Shown here: positions 45,311 through 56,307 of the stretch, in pieces
Numbering within the stretch: position 1 is the first letter of the stretch
Layout of the letters: each line of letters opens with the position of its first letter
DNA from: Coccinella septempunctata
Taxonomy: Eukaryota; Arthropoda; Insecta; Coleoptera; Coccinellidae
Direction of reading: 5' to 3'
DNA: 64,000 nucleotides
NCBI RefSeq assembly: GCF_907165205.1
Contig: NC_058193.1
Location: forward strand, 38,085,021-38,149,020
Made by a program: the position numbers and the translations under genes
Notes under the pieces: model-generated
What the model was told of the DNA's origin: nothing
Databases searched by the model: none
The model's input: the letters and a program-made list of their open reading frames with translations, nothing else

Positions 45311-46599
45311 TGAAGAAGGTACAGTTTTGGGAATAGTGCACAGTAGACCTAGAAGTCGCAATGAAGCGTTACCCTCTCATCAAACTATAAACTATAAACT
45401 CTTCGGATCATCCAGAGTCATTGGACGATATTTGAGAACATCAGATCCTAAAGAATCACCTAAAGATTACCTTCCCAGACGATATCTCCTACAGAATAGC
45501 ATGTGTACTATGTTCTGTGTGGCAAAAAACCCTCTTGCTTTACGCAGAAACTCTCTGGATCATGTTCCATCGATTTCCAAGCCTCAAAAAATGTATAAAG
45601 ATTGAACTGCATACCAAATAGGGAGTTTTGAGCTGGGAAGGGATTAAATCTATCTGATTCCTCCTTGTTTGAAGCTTTCCTGCTACAAATTGGAGGTTAA
45701 CAGACATCGTTTCAGAGAACATCCTTGATCCAACCAAATTTTCGTAGATTAACATCTCGAATCCATCTCTCCCGACCCCTCAGACCGCCCGCCCCCAAAG
45801 CTGACATGAGAGTGCCGAAGGAAACTCAATGAAATATGCAAGAACAGCAGGTTCTCTTTACTCTGGAGCAGAGAAAACCAAGGAGCCAACAGGGAAATGC
45901 ATATGAGAAGGAGTTTCTGGAAAAGGAAGACTAAATTCTGTAGGAATGTTCCAAAACGTTCATTCGAGATTTTGAAACTGCAAGATTCGCCATTGCAAGC
46001 CTGCGCAAGAAAAGTCTTGGACCAGAAACTCATTGGAGGACTGAGGACTTTGCTTCCTTGAAGCCCTCTGAGTTTCTTGGGGCTGGAGGGCGAGCTGAAG
46101 AAGGTACAGTTTTGGGAACAGTGCACAATAGACCTAGAGGTCGCAGTGAAACGTTACCCTCTCATCAAACTATAAACTGTAAACTCTTCGGATCATCCAG
46201 AGTCATTGGACGATATTTGAGAACATCAGATCCTAAAAAATCACAAGGAGACACAAGGCTCGCAAAAGATCACCTTCCCAAACGATATCTCCTACAGAAT
46301 AGCATGTGTTCTATGTTCTGTGTGCCAAAAAACCCTCTTTCTCTACGCAGAAACTCTCTGGATCAAGTTCCTTCGATTTCCAGGCCTCAAAAAATGTATA
46401 AAGATTGAACAGCATACCAAATAGGTATTTTTGAGCTGCGAAGGGATCAAATCCATCGGGTTTCTCTTTGTTTGAAGCTCTCCTCCTACAAATCGGAGGT
46501 TAAAAGACATCGTTTCACAGTATATCCTTGATCCAACCAAATTTTCGTAGATTACCATCTCGGATCCATCTCCCCCGACCCCTCAGACCGCCCGCCCCC
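45021..46599 (+). repeat. Tandem duplication, ~776-bp unit
   Basis: Unit 1 is 45021-45796 and unit 2 is 45797-46599. Both start 'aaagctg.catg.gagtgccg' and end 'cctcagaccgcccgccccc'. The landmark 'cttcggatcatccagag' lies at 45411 and 46186. Unit 2 carries small insertions. Each unit contains the LINE C-terminus followed by its 3' untranslated part ('caaactataaac') and about 370 bp of unrelated sequence. The paired ORFs (45327-45605 and 46058-46408, plus their minus-strand partners) are copies created by the duplication, with no recognisable domain. Confidence 0.92.
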
Positions 46600-46992
46600 A
46601 AATCGAAGAGCCTGGACACCGATGATGAAGTACATTATCTTGTCTGAACAGCTAATTACGGGCTATGATGCCACATTAGCCCCGAGGGCAGCCCGTCCCC
46701 ACGATAACCTTCGCCCGTTCTCGTGGATGAAACGCCGCCGGCCCGACCGGGCGGTTTGCATCTGATCCGAAGACGGCGGCGAGGGCCGCTGTGGTTGCCG
46801 CTCTCCCGGATCTGCCCCTCCAGACACGCAGAAGTTCGACGGATTTTAAAAGAGGACCCGCTGTCTTTCAGACCATTAATGCACCGCTCCTTCCGCGCCG
46901 CAAAACTCCGGAGGCGGCCCGATATTTCAATTAAGAAAACCGGCCGACTACGAATATTTGAATATATATATCTTTCGGGGACGATTCTAGGT
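46600..46992. other. GC-rich unique segment
   Basis: 46680-46930 is CpG-rich (aaacgccgccggcccgaccg). A 93-codon plus-strand ORF (46723-47004) is Arg/Pro-rich and looks compositional. No gene is recognised. It may be a conserved non-coding or promoter-like piece. Confidence 0.35.
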
Positions 46993-47159
46993 GGTCGCTG
47001 TTAATTTGGTCGGCTGGAGGGGTTGGTGGCAGGCGGCGAGTCGATAGAGCGATGTTTTCGTAGAATGCTGGAAGCAGGTCTATTGTTTGGGACTTAAATT
47101 GGAGTCCTTGTTTTCTGAAGACGAGTAACTGTTAAAGGAGACGAGGAAGAACTGAAGTC

Positions 47160-47687
47160 CTATGCCATCGACTTAAAGCTGACATGGGAGTGCTGAAGAA
47201 AAGTCAATGAGATAGGCAAGAACAACAAGGTCTTTTTAGTCTGGGTCACTCTGGAATCAGGGGAAATCAAGAATCCAACACACTCACCATAAAGGGAACA
47301 CAAACGCCAGTCACTAGCGCAGAGCCTTTCTGTGGTATAGAGAAATGGAGTTTCTGGAGAAGGAGGACAGCATAAGAGACACACTGTGGAGGAATCTTCC
47401 AGGAATCCAGGATCATTCCAAAAAAATACTACGAAATTTTCAGACTGCAAGATCTCTGCAAGATTTGGATCTGAGCAAGAATAAGTTACGCCTCCTCATT
47501 GGTTTCCTCAAAGGACATTGTCGCCTTAGAAGACATATCATGAGAATGGGCTTATCAGAGACTGAAGAGTGTAGATTCCACAGAATCTCTTCCAGAGAAG
47601 AGAGGAGAAAACTCCTATATTCCCTTGGTTACAGAATGCCTCGCCATTGCAAGACTCTGCGTAAGAAATCTCTTGGACTTGAAAATT
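47160..47687 (+). mobile_element. LINE RNase H / C-terminal fragment, copy 1
   Basis: One frame reads LGHSGIRGNQEA-like sequence near 47245, the last RNase H motif, with frame slips. The ORF 47345-47725 carries NKLRLLIGFLKGHCRLRRHI followed by MRMGLSETEECRF and a broken Cys/His finger region. This is the usual C-terminus of I/Jockey-type LINE proteins. There is no upstream reverse transcriptase, so it is a 5'-truncated, dead piece. Confidence 0.8.
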
Positions 47688-47859
47688 GGTCGCTGTTATT
47701 TGGTCGGCTGGGGGGGGTGGTGTGAGGCGGCGAGTCGATAGAGCGATGTTTTCGTAGAATGCTGGACGCAGGTCTATTGTTTGGGACTTAAATAGGAGTC
47801 CTTGTTTTCTGAAGACGAGTAACTGTTAAAGGAGACGAGGATGAACTGAAGTCCTATGC

Positions 47860-48350
47860 CATCGACTTAAAGCTGATATGGAAGTGCTGAAGAAAACTCA
47901 ATGAGATAGGCAAGAACAACAAGGTCTCTTTAGTCTGGGTCACTCTGGAATCAGAGGAAATCAAGAAGCCAACACACTAAACATAAAGGGAACACAAACG
48001 CCACTCACTAGCCCAGAGCCTTTCTGTGGTATAGGAAAGAGTTTCTGGAGAAGGAAGAAACCACAAGAGAAACACTCTGGAGGAATCTTTCAGGAATCCA
48101 GGATCATTCCAAAAAATTCCTTCGAAATTTTAAGTCTCCAAGATCTCTGCAATATTTGGATCTGAGTTACGCCTCCTCTTTGGCTTCCTCATAGGACATT
48201 GTCGCCTCAGAAGGCACATCATGAGAATGGGTTTATCAAAGACTGAAGAGTGTAGATTCTGTGGAAGAGAGGAGGAAACTCCTATTCACTTGGTTACAGA
48301 ATGCCTCGCCATTGCAAGACTCTGTGTAAGAAATCTCTTGGACTTGAAAA
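47860..48350 (+). mobile_element. LINE RNase H / C-terminal fragment, copy 2
   Basis: The same segments as copy 1, with more indels. It preserves GHSGIRGN-type sequence near 47940, HCRLRRHIMRMGLSKTEECR, and CGREEETPIHLVTECLAIAR, the full Cys-His-Cys finger. It ends at the left 48 bp of the TTA-flanked MITE (48351-48398). Confidence 0.8.
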
Positions 48351-48407
48351 TTAGGCCAGACGCAAATAGAAACGCAAGTTGAGGAGGTGAAGCAGGGTGT
48401 TCTTCTG

Positions 48408-49245
48408 GAACGAGTAACTGTTAAAGGAAACGAGGAAGCAACTCCTATGCCATCGACTCAATGCTGATGACATGGGAGTGCCGAAGGAAACTCAGAGTGA
48501 AATAGGCAAGAACAACAAGGTCTCTTTAGTCTGGGTCAATCTGGAATCAGAGGAAATCAAGCAGCCAACACACTAACCATAAAGGGAACACAAACGCCAC
48601 TCACTAGCCCAGAGCCTTTCTGTGGTATAGGAAAGAGTTTCTGGAGAAGGAAGAAACCACAAGAGAAACACTCTGGAGGAATCTTTCAGGAATCCAGGAT
48701 CATTCCAAAAAATTCCTTCGGAATTTTAAGACTCCAAGATCTCTGCAAGATTTGGATCTGAGTTACGCCTCCTCTTTGGCTTCCTCATAGGACATTGTCA
48801 CCTTAGAAGGCACATCATGAGAATGGGTTTATCAGAGACTGAAGAGTGTAGATTCTGTGGAAGAGAGGAGGAAACTCCTATTCACTTGGTTATAGAATGC
48901 CTCGCCATTGAAGAAGAAATCTCTTGGACTTGAAAATTAGGCCAGGCGCAAATAGACACGCTAGTTGAGGAGGTGAAGCAGGGTGACGCAGCTTTTTCCT
49001 GCGCTGCACGTACTATCTGACAAGTCACTGCACCGATTATAGAGATGTAATCTGTGTCACTGTCGCGGGCTTGTTCTTTTCTATGTTTTACAAAAACTTC
49101 CGATGCTTCACCCCACTAACCTGCGTTTCTATTTGCGCCTGGCCTTATAGAAGAAATGAGCCTCCTTGAAGCCCTATCAGATACTGGAGTTGATTGGGAC
49201 TCTGGAGCTTGAGGCGAGCTGTAGAGGGAGCAGTTGTGAGAACAG
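48408..49245 (+). mobile_element. LINE RNase H / C-terminal fragment, copy 3, split by a MITE
   Basis: Again RNase H end, RRHIMRMGLSETEECRFCGR and a PIHLV..CLA finger, then interrupted at 48940 by a MITE. The LINE resumes at 49148 with 'gaagaaatgagcctccttga' and the terminal LEALSDTG-like segment ending about 49215, followed by 3' untranslated sequence. Confidence 0.8.
48940..49144. mobile_element. 205-bp MITE with TTA target duplication (PIF/Harbinger-like)
   Basis: TIRs: GGCCAGGCGCAAATAGACAC at the left and, at the right, the complement of GGCCAGGCGCAAATAGAAAC, both continuing to 'ggtgaagca' (about 40 bp). It is flanked by TTA at 48937-48939 and 49145-49147. A 3-bp TWA duplication with GG-type ends is characteristic of PIF/Harbinger and Tourist-like MITEs. 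Non-coding. Confidence 0.85.
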
Positions 49246-49264
49246 TGCGGTCCCGTTTCATTAA

Positions 49265-50112
49265 ATAGTACAAAATATATCGACCCGGGTCATTTCATTG
49301 ACTAATTTGAGATTCTAGATTACGAATATGCAATTAGATTTTTTGTAGGGTCAGTATTTTGGAAAATAAATTAGTTTTAGAAAAAAATTTCGAAAAAATT
49401 TGTCAACTTTTAGAAGTTGTAGCAGCCAGAAAAGAGGTATTGGACATATGCTGATTTTTTGGTGATGAGTTGATCCTTTGCAAATAGAAAATTCCAATTT
49501 TTATTCATCTATCGCGAACAGTTTAGGTTTTAGGGTTTTTTCCACGAAGGTCCAAATTTTTCAATTTTTCATCGACCATAACTTAAAAAATAAATTTTTT
49601 CAAAAATATCTGTTTGCATATTCGTTATCTTCGCCCTCGAATTAGTCAACAGTAAAAATTTGGACTCGATCGGAGACGAAAAATTTTTTTCAAAAAATCT
49701 CAATTTTTCCATACATATGCATGGAAAATTTGAAAAATTTTTGATCTCCCCGATTTCCATCAAAATCGCAGTATTAACTGAATCGAGGGCTCAGATTACG
49801 AATATGCAAACAGAATTTTGCTGAAAGAATTAGTTTTCAAGTTACGGTCGATTGAAAATCGAGAATTTTGGACCTTCGCGGAAAAAATCATAAAATCTGA
49901 ACTGCTTGCGAAAGGTGAATGAAAGTTGGATTTTTCTCATTCGCGAAGGATCAATCTATCGTTAAAAAAAATCAGCCTAAGTCCAGTACCTCTTTTCTGG
50001 CTGCTACAGCTCCTCAAATTTGACCAATTTTTTCGAAATTTTTCACTAAAAGTGAATTATTTCCCAAAATACTGATCCTAGTAAAAATCTAATTGCATAT
50101 TCGTAATCTACG
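49265..50112. mobile_element. Family P foldback element, near-complete
   Basis: Starts 'atatcgacccgggtca', folds about the centre 'ccatacatatgcatgg' near 49712, and ends with the complement of the start region ('gcatattcgtaatctacgac'). The two ~420-bp halves are imperfect inverted copies ('ttgtagcagccagaaaagag' against 'tcttttctggctgctacagc'). No ORF. Transcribed, it would form a long hairpin. Confidence 0.8.
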
Positions 50113-50748
50113 ACCTATTTGGTGATAGACTGATCCTTTTCGAATGAAAACATTCAACTTTCATTCACCTATCGCGAACAGTTTAGATTTTATGATTTCC
50201 AAAATTTCGAATTTTCCATCGACCGTAACTCGAGAACTGATCCTTTCAGCAAAATTCTGTTTGCATATTCTTAATCTACGGCCTCGATTTAAGTCATCAT
50301 CCAAGTATGGAAAAATTGCGATTTTTTGAAAAAAATTTTTCGTCTCCGATCGAGACCAAATTTATACTGTTGACTAATTCGAGGATGAAGATGAAGAATA
50401 TGGAAACAGATATTTTTTAAAAATTTATTTTTCAAGTTATGGTCGATGAAAAATTCGAAAATTCTTAGCTTAGCGGAAAAATCCTTAAAACATAAACTAT
50501 TCGCGGTAGGTCAATAAAAATTAGAATTTTCTATTCGCAAAGGATCCTCTATCAGAAAAAAAATCAACATATGTCCAGTACCTCTTTTCTGGCAGCTACA
50601 CCTCCTCAAAGTTGACAAATATATCCGAAAATTTTCCCTAAAAGTCATTTATTTTCTAAAATAATAATCTTAGGAAAAATCTAGTTGCATATTCGTAATC
50701 TACGACCTCGAGTTAGTCGAAAAAATGACCCAGGTCGATAAAGTTCGA
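50113..50748. mobile_element. Family P foldback element, left-truncated
   Basis: Begins inside the left half ('ttggtgatagactgatcc'), passes a damaged centre near 50312, and runs to the intact right end ('atgacccaggtcgataaa'). It abuts the previous copy with no spacer, so it may be a tandem or recombination product. Confidence 0.7.
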
Positions 50749-51316
50749 AATAAAATAACTGCCCTGCGGAGAGCCAAGAAAGGGAGATTCTCAAAAAAAA
50801 TTCTCACACGATCTCTCAACTCCTTATATCGAAATCGAAGCCAATCCACGTTTTCAATCTCGCGGAAACCGCGAAAGCAAAGAACTATCCCCGTCGAAAT
50901 CCTTTTTTCCCGAATATAATTTAATAAATTTCCCCCTCGTACCTCATCGCTGCCTCTTACCGCAGGGCTGTTTCGTCCCCCATCTGACGGCGGAGATGTC
51001 AGTGGCACCCACGTCTAAAGACAACGGAAATCCCGAAATATTCATCTAAATATGCCGGGAATGATTCGGGGTCGGGATGGAGTCGTTTCGGTTCATTAGG
51101 ATTTTCGAGGTGGGCGCCAGTTGCAGGTATGGGCGTCGGATGCTGTTCGACATCCAACCAGAATATCTCGATGGAGAAATCGAGCTGTAAATCCGAATCT
51201 ATCCAATCAATCAGGACGAAACACGAGACAGCGTTTATGTTCATAATCAGGCATTAAAACGTCGAAAATCTCGCGGGACTGCGAGCTGTAGTTGTTGCGT
51301 GTCAGACAGACAAACA
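50749..51316. other. No certain gene; GC-richer unique DNA
   Basis: Two incompatible readings exist. One is a plus-strand terminal-exon-like frame (50966-51049) after the acceptor 'tgcctcttaccgcag', ending SKDNGNPEIFI and a stop. The other is an 81-codon minus-strand frame over 50999-51244. Neither is recognised and both are short. Confidence 0.35.
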
Positions 51317-51318
51317 TA

Positions 51319-52062
51319 CGAGGATATAATGGAAAATTCTTAGCCTACTATAGAACTTTTTGCCCTGCAAACCAGACCTGCACCTCCTCCTGGTTGGAAC
51401 AAAATTTACGATCTTTCGAACTTTTTTTCAGTTGAGGAAAGAGATGATAGTCGGATGGAGCCAAATCTGGTGAATAAGGTGGGTGTTCTACTAATTCAAA
51501 CCCTAAATCACGAATTTTCTGCATGGCAACATGAGATTTGTGTGCAGGGGCGTTATCCTGCAAAAACAAAACAACTTTGGATAGCTTTCCGCGTCTTTTC
51601 TGTTTAATTTAAGGGTAGGTTATTGTCCTACCCTTATCCAAAAAATCAGTCATGATCACTCCACGGCAATCCCGAAAAACTGAAGCAGGAACTTTTCCAG
51701 CAGATTTTTCGACACGAAACTTCTAAGGTCTTGGAAAACCAGAGTGTCGCCATTCCATCGATTGTTGCTTTGTTTCTGGATCGTAAAAATGTACCCAAGT
51801 CTCTCCATAGTAACAATTCGGTTTAAGAAGTCTACATCGTTTTCAAATCGAGCACAGATCGAACGCGATGCTTCTTTCTACCCTTGCATGCTCTTGGTCA
51901 ACATTCAAACATTTTGCAGCAATTTTTCTCATGTACAAATTGACGTGAACTATATGATGAACGCATTCGTATGAAATATTCAGTGCTTCAGATATCCGTT
52001 TTAGCCCAATTCGACGGTCTGATAAAATCATGTCATGAACTGCATCGATATTTTCGGGGACT
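51319..52062 (-). mobile_element. Mariner copy M5, catalytic part retained
   Basis: The 3' inverted repeat lies at the left edge beside TA 51317-51318. The minus-strand frame 51348-51569 keeps FLQDNAPAHKSH and PPYSPDLAPSDYHLF. The second and third catalytic Asp are separated by exactly 34 residues, the D34D signature of the mariner family. The first Asp region is present further up with indels (YDPETKQQ-type sequence). The 3' untranslated part is deleted, and the N-terminal half is missing beyond NIDAVH. Dead. Confidence 0.9.
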
Positions 52063-53641
52063 GATCACAAAAAGTAGATCACAAAAAAGAAATTGTTCGA
52101 AATTGCAACATCCTTTTTCTGATTTTGATCTCGAATAATCTACTCCAATTTCTGAATTTCAAGTATCTTTTCCGTTGAAGTTGTGAAGTTGAAGATATGA
52201 AATTCGCGTCAGTGTCGGATTTCCTAAGCTGGCTACGACGGTGGCATGCCTGGAAGTCAAGCCCGATGAGCAATAAAATGAGGACTTCTCGAGTAAATAA
52301 CCCCGAAATTTATACTTCGCGAATCCACGTCGTCACATCAAGATGATTAATAGTATTATTCGAGTACATGCGATAAGTTCGCTGGTTTATGTTACTGCCA
52401 TGATGCTTTCTGGTCACGCTTCCAGCTGTCGCAGCAGATTACTTGTACAGACGTGTTAACTTGCCATGTCTCCGTTCTGTTTTCCTCCTTCGATCGACTG
52501 GATGTCACATAAGCTAATCTCGGCGTGATATCTTGGCTCTAACTTACCCGACGATATGTAACATGTGTAATCCGAACCGTGATCACGGTGTTTTTATGAT
52601 CGACAGGACGTGACGTGTGTGCAGGTCCTTATATCTCGTTAAACGCTCTCATCGGATTACTACAAGTTTGTAGGTTATATGGGATGGGATTTAACACCAA
52701 TTACTATCAAGAGTTTCATATAGATGTTGTTCAATTATTGGAAATTACAATCTCCGGTAGTATAACACAAATATCTGATTTTCGCTCATTATTTCTGATA
52801 ATGCAGCCGAATTTCAGGGAAAACTATTTACTAAAATATTACTTTTTTCTGCATCGAAACCTAAAACTAACATTCACCGAGTTATTCAGTGTAGAAGCAA
52901 GGTAAATAAATATCATAGTTTCGTTGCAAAATGGTGAATGCGCTGTTTCTTCTCAACTGACAAATTTCCATATTTTATTTATAGTGTAGCTGTGGAAACT
53001 GTATACGTAATTAATTTCTAACGTATGCAGAACTCTCAAAAACGAAAATATCGTTGTCTATCTGAGATGCTAGCGCAAGCACTGTATTCCAGCTCGACTA
53101 AAACAGGCGAATGTTGAACAGTTGTGGCCACGCATTTGTTCGCATTGGCAGTATCGCGTCACAAGGGCTCTAGTCACCATGAAAAGAAGAAAAGCGAGGT
53201 GCGCGTCCCTCGTGATCAATTATCGTTAGCCGGCAATGTGTTCTTGTCAAATTTTCATAATTAGTCCGACGGCACTGCGGAGTGCCATTGTCGCAAAGCG
53301 TCGCCGAAGAGTTAGTTTCGTTGGGTGCCTCCTTTTCAATGAGCCGACGAGCGTCGGTCGCGTTGATGCCTCTGAATCGTTTTGACGTCGTTAATTAGCC
53401 CTCCCGACTATGGGATTTCGGTTAGATTGTACTAATTCATCCGGAGGTCTCCGTTTTTGATGGAAATGCTGATGGCGTTGCCCCGTTGTTTACCGGGTTC
53501 GAATCCGGGATTGGTTTCAATTGATTACCGACGGTTTACACGACGGACAAAAGGCGACGGTGGAAACAGGGTTAATTCTGAAGAGTAGAAGCGCAGGGAT
53601 GATACTGCCGGATGATTCTCTCATCCAGAGGCTGGATAACA
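52063..53641. other. No recognisable gene
   Basis: Unique DNA. A 96-codon plus-strand frame (52615-52905) ends at a donor-like 'gcaag|gtaaat' but has no recognisable domain. 53100-53600 is GC-richer. The T-arm-like 'ccgggttcgaatccggg' at 53494 lacks the rest of a tRNA. Confidence 0.4.
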
Positions 53642-54045
53642 CTTGTCATTCATTGCTGAATCTCGTTACCGAGAATTAATCTACAAAAAGACTCAAAAAC
53701 ATAACTATCGATGCGTTCAAACTTATAATTTCTTAGGGCTATTTGCGACTGTGTGCCTTCTTGTGACCTACAGATCCTTCCACACTCCGGGCGTGGATAT
53801 GCACCAACCAGATCTGGCCGCCGCTGTATCCTTCTCGAGTCTCCATTATAACTGTGGACCAAAGACCTCCACTGTGATCTGTCTAACGCTAGTTGTTCCC
53901 AGTTATGATTGTCATTAACTGATTTTAAGGATTGATGCAGAATATTCTTGAACAGCTTATACTGGCCTCCTGGTTTCCGGGCTCCCTCTGTCAATTCGCC
54001 ATACAGAGCTATTTTGGGGAGTCTTGTGTCTTGCATCCTCATTCA
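53642..54045 (-). mobile_element. Non-LTR retrotransposon, C-terminal tail (second copy)
   Basis: The minus-strand ORF of 130 residues begins MRMQDTRLPKIALYGELTEG. This is the block that follows the thumb region in many LINE reverse transcriptases ('RM.D.RLPK...YGEL'). It continues FKNILHQSLKSVN..WEQLALDRSQWRSLV, then a C..CGR.CRS tail and EFERIDS-like end. It is open over its whole length, unlike the 24.7 kb copy. The 5' part is absent. Confidence 0.85.
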
Positions 54046-54668
54046 AGAAGTATCACGTGACAAATTACCATTTATGCAGACCAAATTAACAATTAACCTT
54101 ACTCAATCTTTTCATAATGAATAAACTGTCTTTTCTACAAAAACTCCTGTTATATATCGCTAAACCTAAGAAGAATTATTTAATCAGAACTTACAAATAG
54201 TACTGTTCGTTTTGACAGAAATTTAGCTTAAGTTTAGTGCACATTTCTGGTTAGGTTAGGTTAGGTTAGGTTTCATTTCTGGTTGGAAATGAATGAAATG
54301 AATATTGGAATTGCTGAAGATCTATTTCAATTTGAAAAAGCCTAGTCCTAAATGAATCTCATGTAGAAATCTTTCTCATACGACGCCCTCTCAATCTACG
54401 ATGATTTTCAGTACGTTCATCTAAAATTGTAGGTACGAGATTTGTTGTTTTTTTTCTTTAACGATTCAACTGCTCATTTCGGCGAGCATACGCCGAATAC
54501 GAATAGTTCCCTTTGACGACACTGCACTTAATTACATTACAAGACGTGTGATGTTTTAATCATCATAAGTAGCTGATACCTACTATTCAATTAAGCTACT
54601 TTATTTGTTTTCGTTCTTCGTCGCGACTGGCTGTTTCCACATCCGTGCCTCTTTCCGGATTATCCTGA
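54046..54668. other. Unique DNA with a short TTAGG tract
   Basis: 54252-54276 is 'ggttaggttaggttaggtta' plus 'ggt', flanked on both sides by 'catttctggtt'-like sequence. This is an interstitial telomere-like microsatellite. Otherwise nothing is recognisable. Confidence 0.6.
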
Positions 54669-54933
54669 TTAATAGCAAATATTTTGACAAATATAACTCC
54701 CACATAAATTAGAAATGCGACGAGGGAAAATGGAATCGCAATTTTTCGACCCTCCGCAGGTTGATATAAGTTCGATGTCGGATAATTGAGGTGCCGATGT
54801 GATCACGTAAAAACATTCGTCACTTTCCGATGAAGTTCTGATCGAATGATGGAAATAATCTTCGCCGGCGATAGATACTTCGAAATTCATGATGTAAACA
54901 CCGTCATGTGGCCGGTTCACTCGCGATCGTATA
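54669..54933 (-). CDS. Candidate terminal exon, unrecognised protein
   Basis: Minus-strand frame of about 87 codons ending in TAA at 54669. It follows a strong acceptor: a pyrimidine-rich 'ggttgttccgttttctatg' then 'tcacttag' before 54933. It reads RVNRPHDGVYIMNFEVSIAG and later FYVITSAPQLSDIEL, with several Cys toward the end (ISTCGGSKNC, NLCGSYICQNIC). The codon pattern looks coding-like by eye. The Cys-rich tail could suit a secreted protein, but no family is recognised. No partner exon was found within the window. Confidence 0.35.
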
Positions 54934-55131
54934 CTAAGTGACATAGAAAACGGAACAACCAGAATTAATTAATTTATCCGCAGCCTAATTTGCTCGCAAC
55001 ACTAGGGCTGTGAAAGCCAAGTTCTTTCAGTGTTATACTAAAAATTCCGAAGGATTTCCGAAGGATTTGAATTCTACTATCTACCACATTGTTGGAAAAT
55101 TGGTTCAAAACTGATGGTATGTCTTCAATTC

Positions 55132-56307
55132 TATACTGCATTCACATTTATTTTAGCAAATTTTTGTAAATAGAACTGAGTAAGGTTGGCGCTCATGAAA
55201 TGTCGTTAATGTCATAACGCCGTTGCCACAACTTATATCAATTAATATTACGAAAATGCCGAAAGTGATTGAAAAAAGGGACCGGGTTTCAAGAAGTGCT
55301 ATTTAGAATTCAGGCCCGCTCATTCAAATAGTTATACCCTGACATTCTAAAATCCACAATACGTCAGACAATAGCGAACATATTCAATGTAAGAGAATTT
55401 ATATACATAATGTTTCATCTGAATCTAAACGACTTATATTTCAGCTGAATATTTCCACAATCAGAAAGATTGTGAATGAAGAGGATGACAAAGAATTTCC
55501 TTTTATTGGGAGACCCAAAAAAGTGGTGGCATATGAGAATTTTATGTTTTTATGTTTATGCCTGTTTACTACAGGATTTTCGATGAATGTCATCGTAGAA
55601 TAAGTTCCCGAAAAATTGATTTTTCTATTTTTCATTTGACATGTCCTATACATAGTAAATGTCTTAATGTACCAATAAATACCTAATTATTATTATTATA
55701 TCAATGTATAAAAATGAACGGCCACAAATACGCGCCAGTTGTCCTGTTAATTATTTATTCATGTGAAGTTCATCTTGGCTTGAAACTTCCTTTAATTTCT
55801 TTTACTTATATTGATGCAAGATGATTTTTGTTGAAGAATTCAACATTCTTGTAATTATCTGTTAATTCCTTCGGGAGATACCCATTCCCAACCACTGCAT
55901 CATTTGCACTTCATCTTCGGGTTAATATTTTTGAAATCTACAACTGATGCAACGTATTCAAACTTTAGCCAAGAAGATAACAAACATTAACTCTCCTCAA
56001 GCTAGTGCATATTATGATATTATACTGATCTCTTGTTTTTTCCATGAAAATAACTGGATTTGGTTTGCCTTCAATCAGTTTGTATAAACTTCAATTATGT
56101 TCGTCACATATTTTCCGAAGAGATTCGACATTGTGATAAAATACGTAATAACAGAAACTTTCACGTAGAACGGGCAACATAGCGTTGATTTAAAACCCAA
56201 AAATGTTTTGACAAGCGTCATAACCCCACATTTTCGTACTATACAGGGTGAAATGTGTCAAATTTCCATGGCCAACCGACTGCTAAAATAAAAGTGAATG
56301 GAGTATA
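55132..56307 (+). mobile_element. Family A TIR transposon, copy A3
   Basis: Same orientation as A1. The left end 'tatactgcattcacatttat' has lost about 30 bp that include 'cggttggccatg'. The right end is intact ('ccatggccaaccgactgcta', then 'gaatggagtata'). The intron remnant at about 55389-55443 (gtaagag ... atatttcag) and the reading STIRKIVNEEDDKEFPFIGR are the best preserved of the three copies. Non-autonomous. Confidence 0.75.

Larger units (their letters stand above)
46993..48386 (+). repeat. Tandem duplication, ~695-bp unit, carrying LINE ends
   Basis: 'ggtcgctgtta.tttggtcgg' begins both units (46993 and 47688), followed by 'gcggcgagtcgatagagcga' and 'gaagacgagtaactg'. Each unit includes the RNase H end and C-terminal part of the same LINE type as at 44.6 kb. 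The second unit is more degraded. Confidence 0.85.

Noticed and set aside
45327..46408. Pair of similar ORFs (about 92 and 116 residues) as a gene family
   Set aside because: Their similarity comes from the 776-bp tandem duplication of a LINE end and its flank, and the frames begin inside LINE 3' untranslated sequence.
50966..51049. Plus-strand terminal-exon-like frame ending NPEIFI
   Set aside because: Only 27 codons, overlapped by a longer minus-strand frame; the sequence alone cannot decide between them.
53494..53510. tRNA T-arm-like 'ccgggttcgaatccggg'
   Set aside because: No matching acceptor stem, D-arm or anticodon arm in the ~60 bases upstream; the flanks do not pair.
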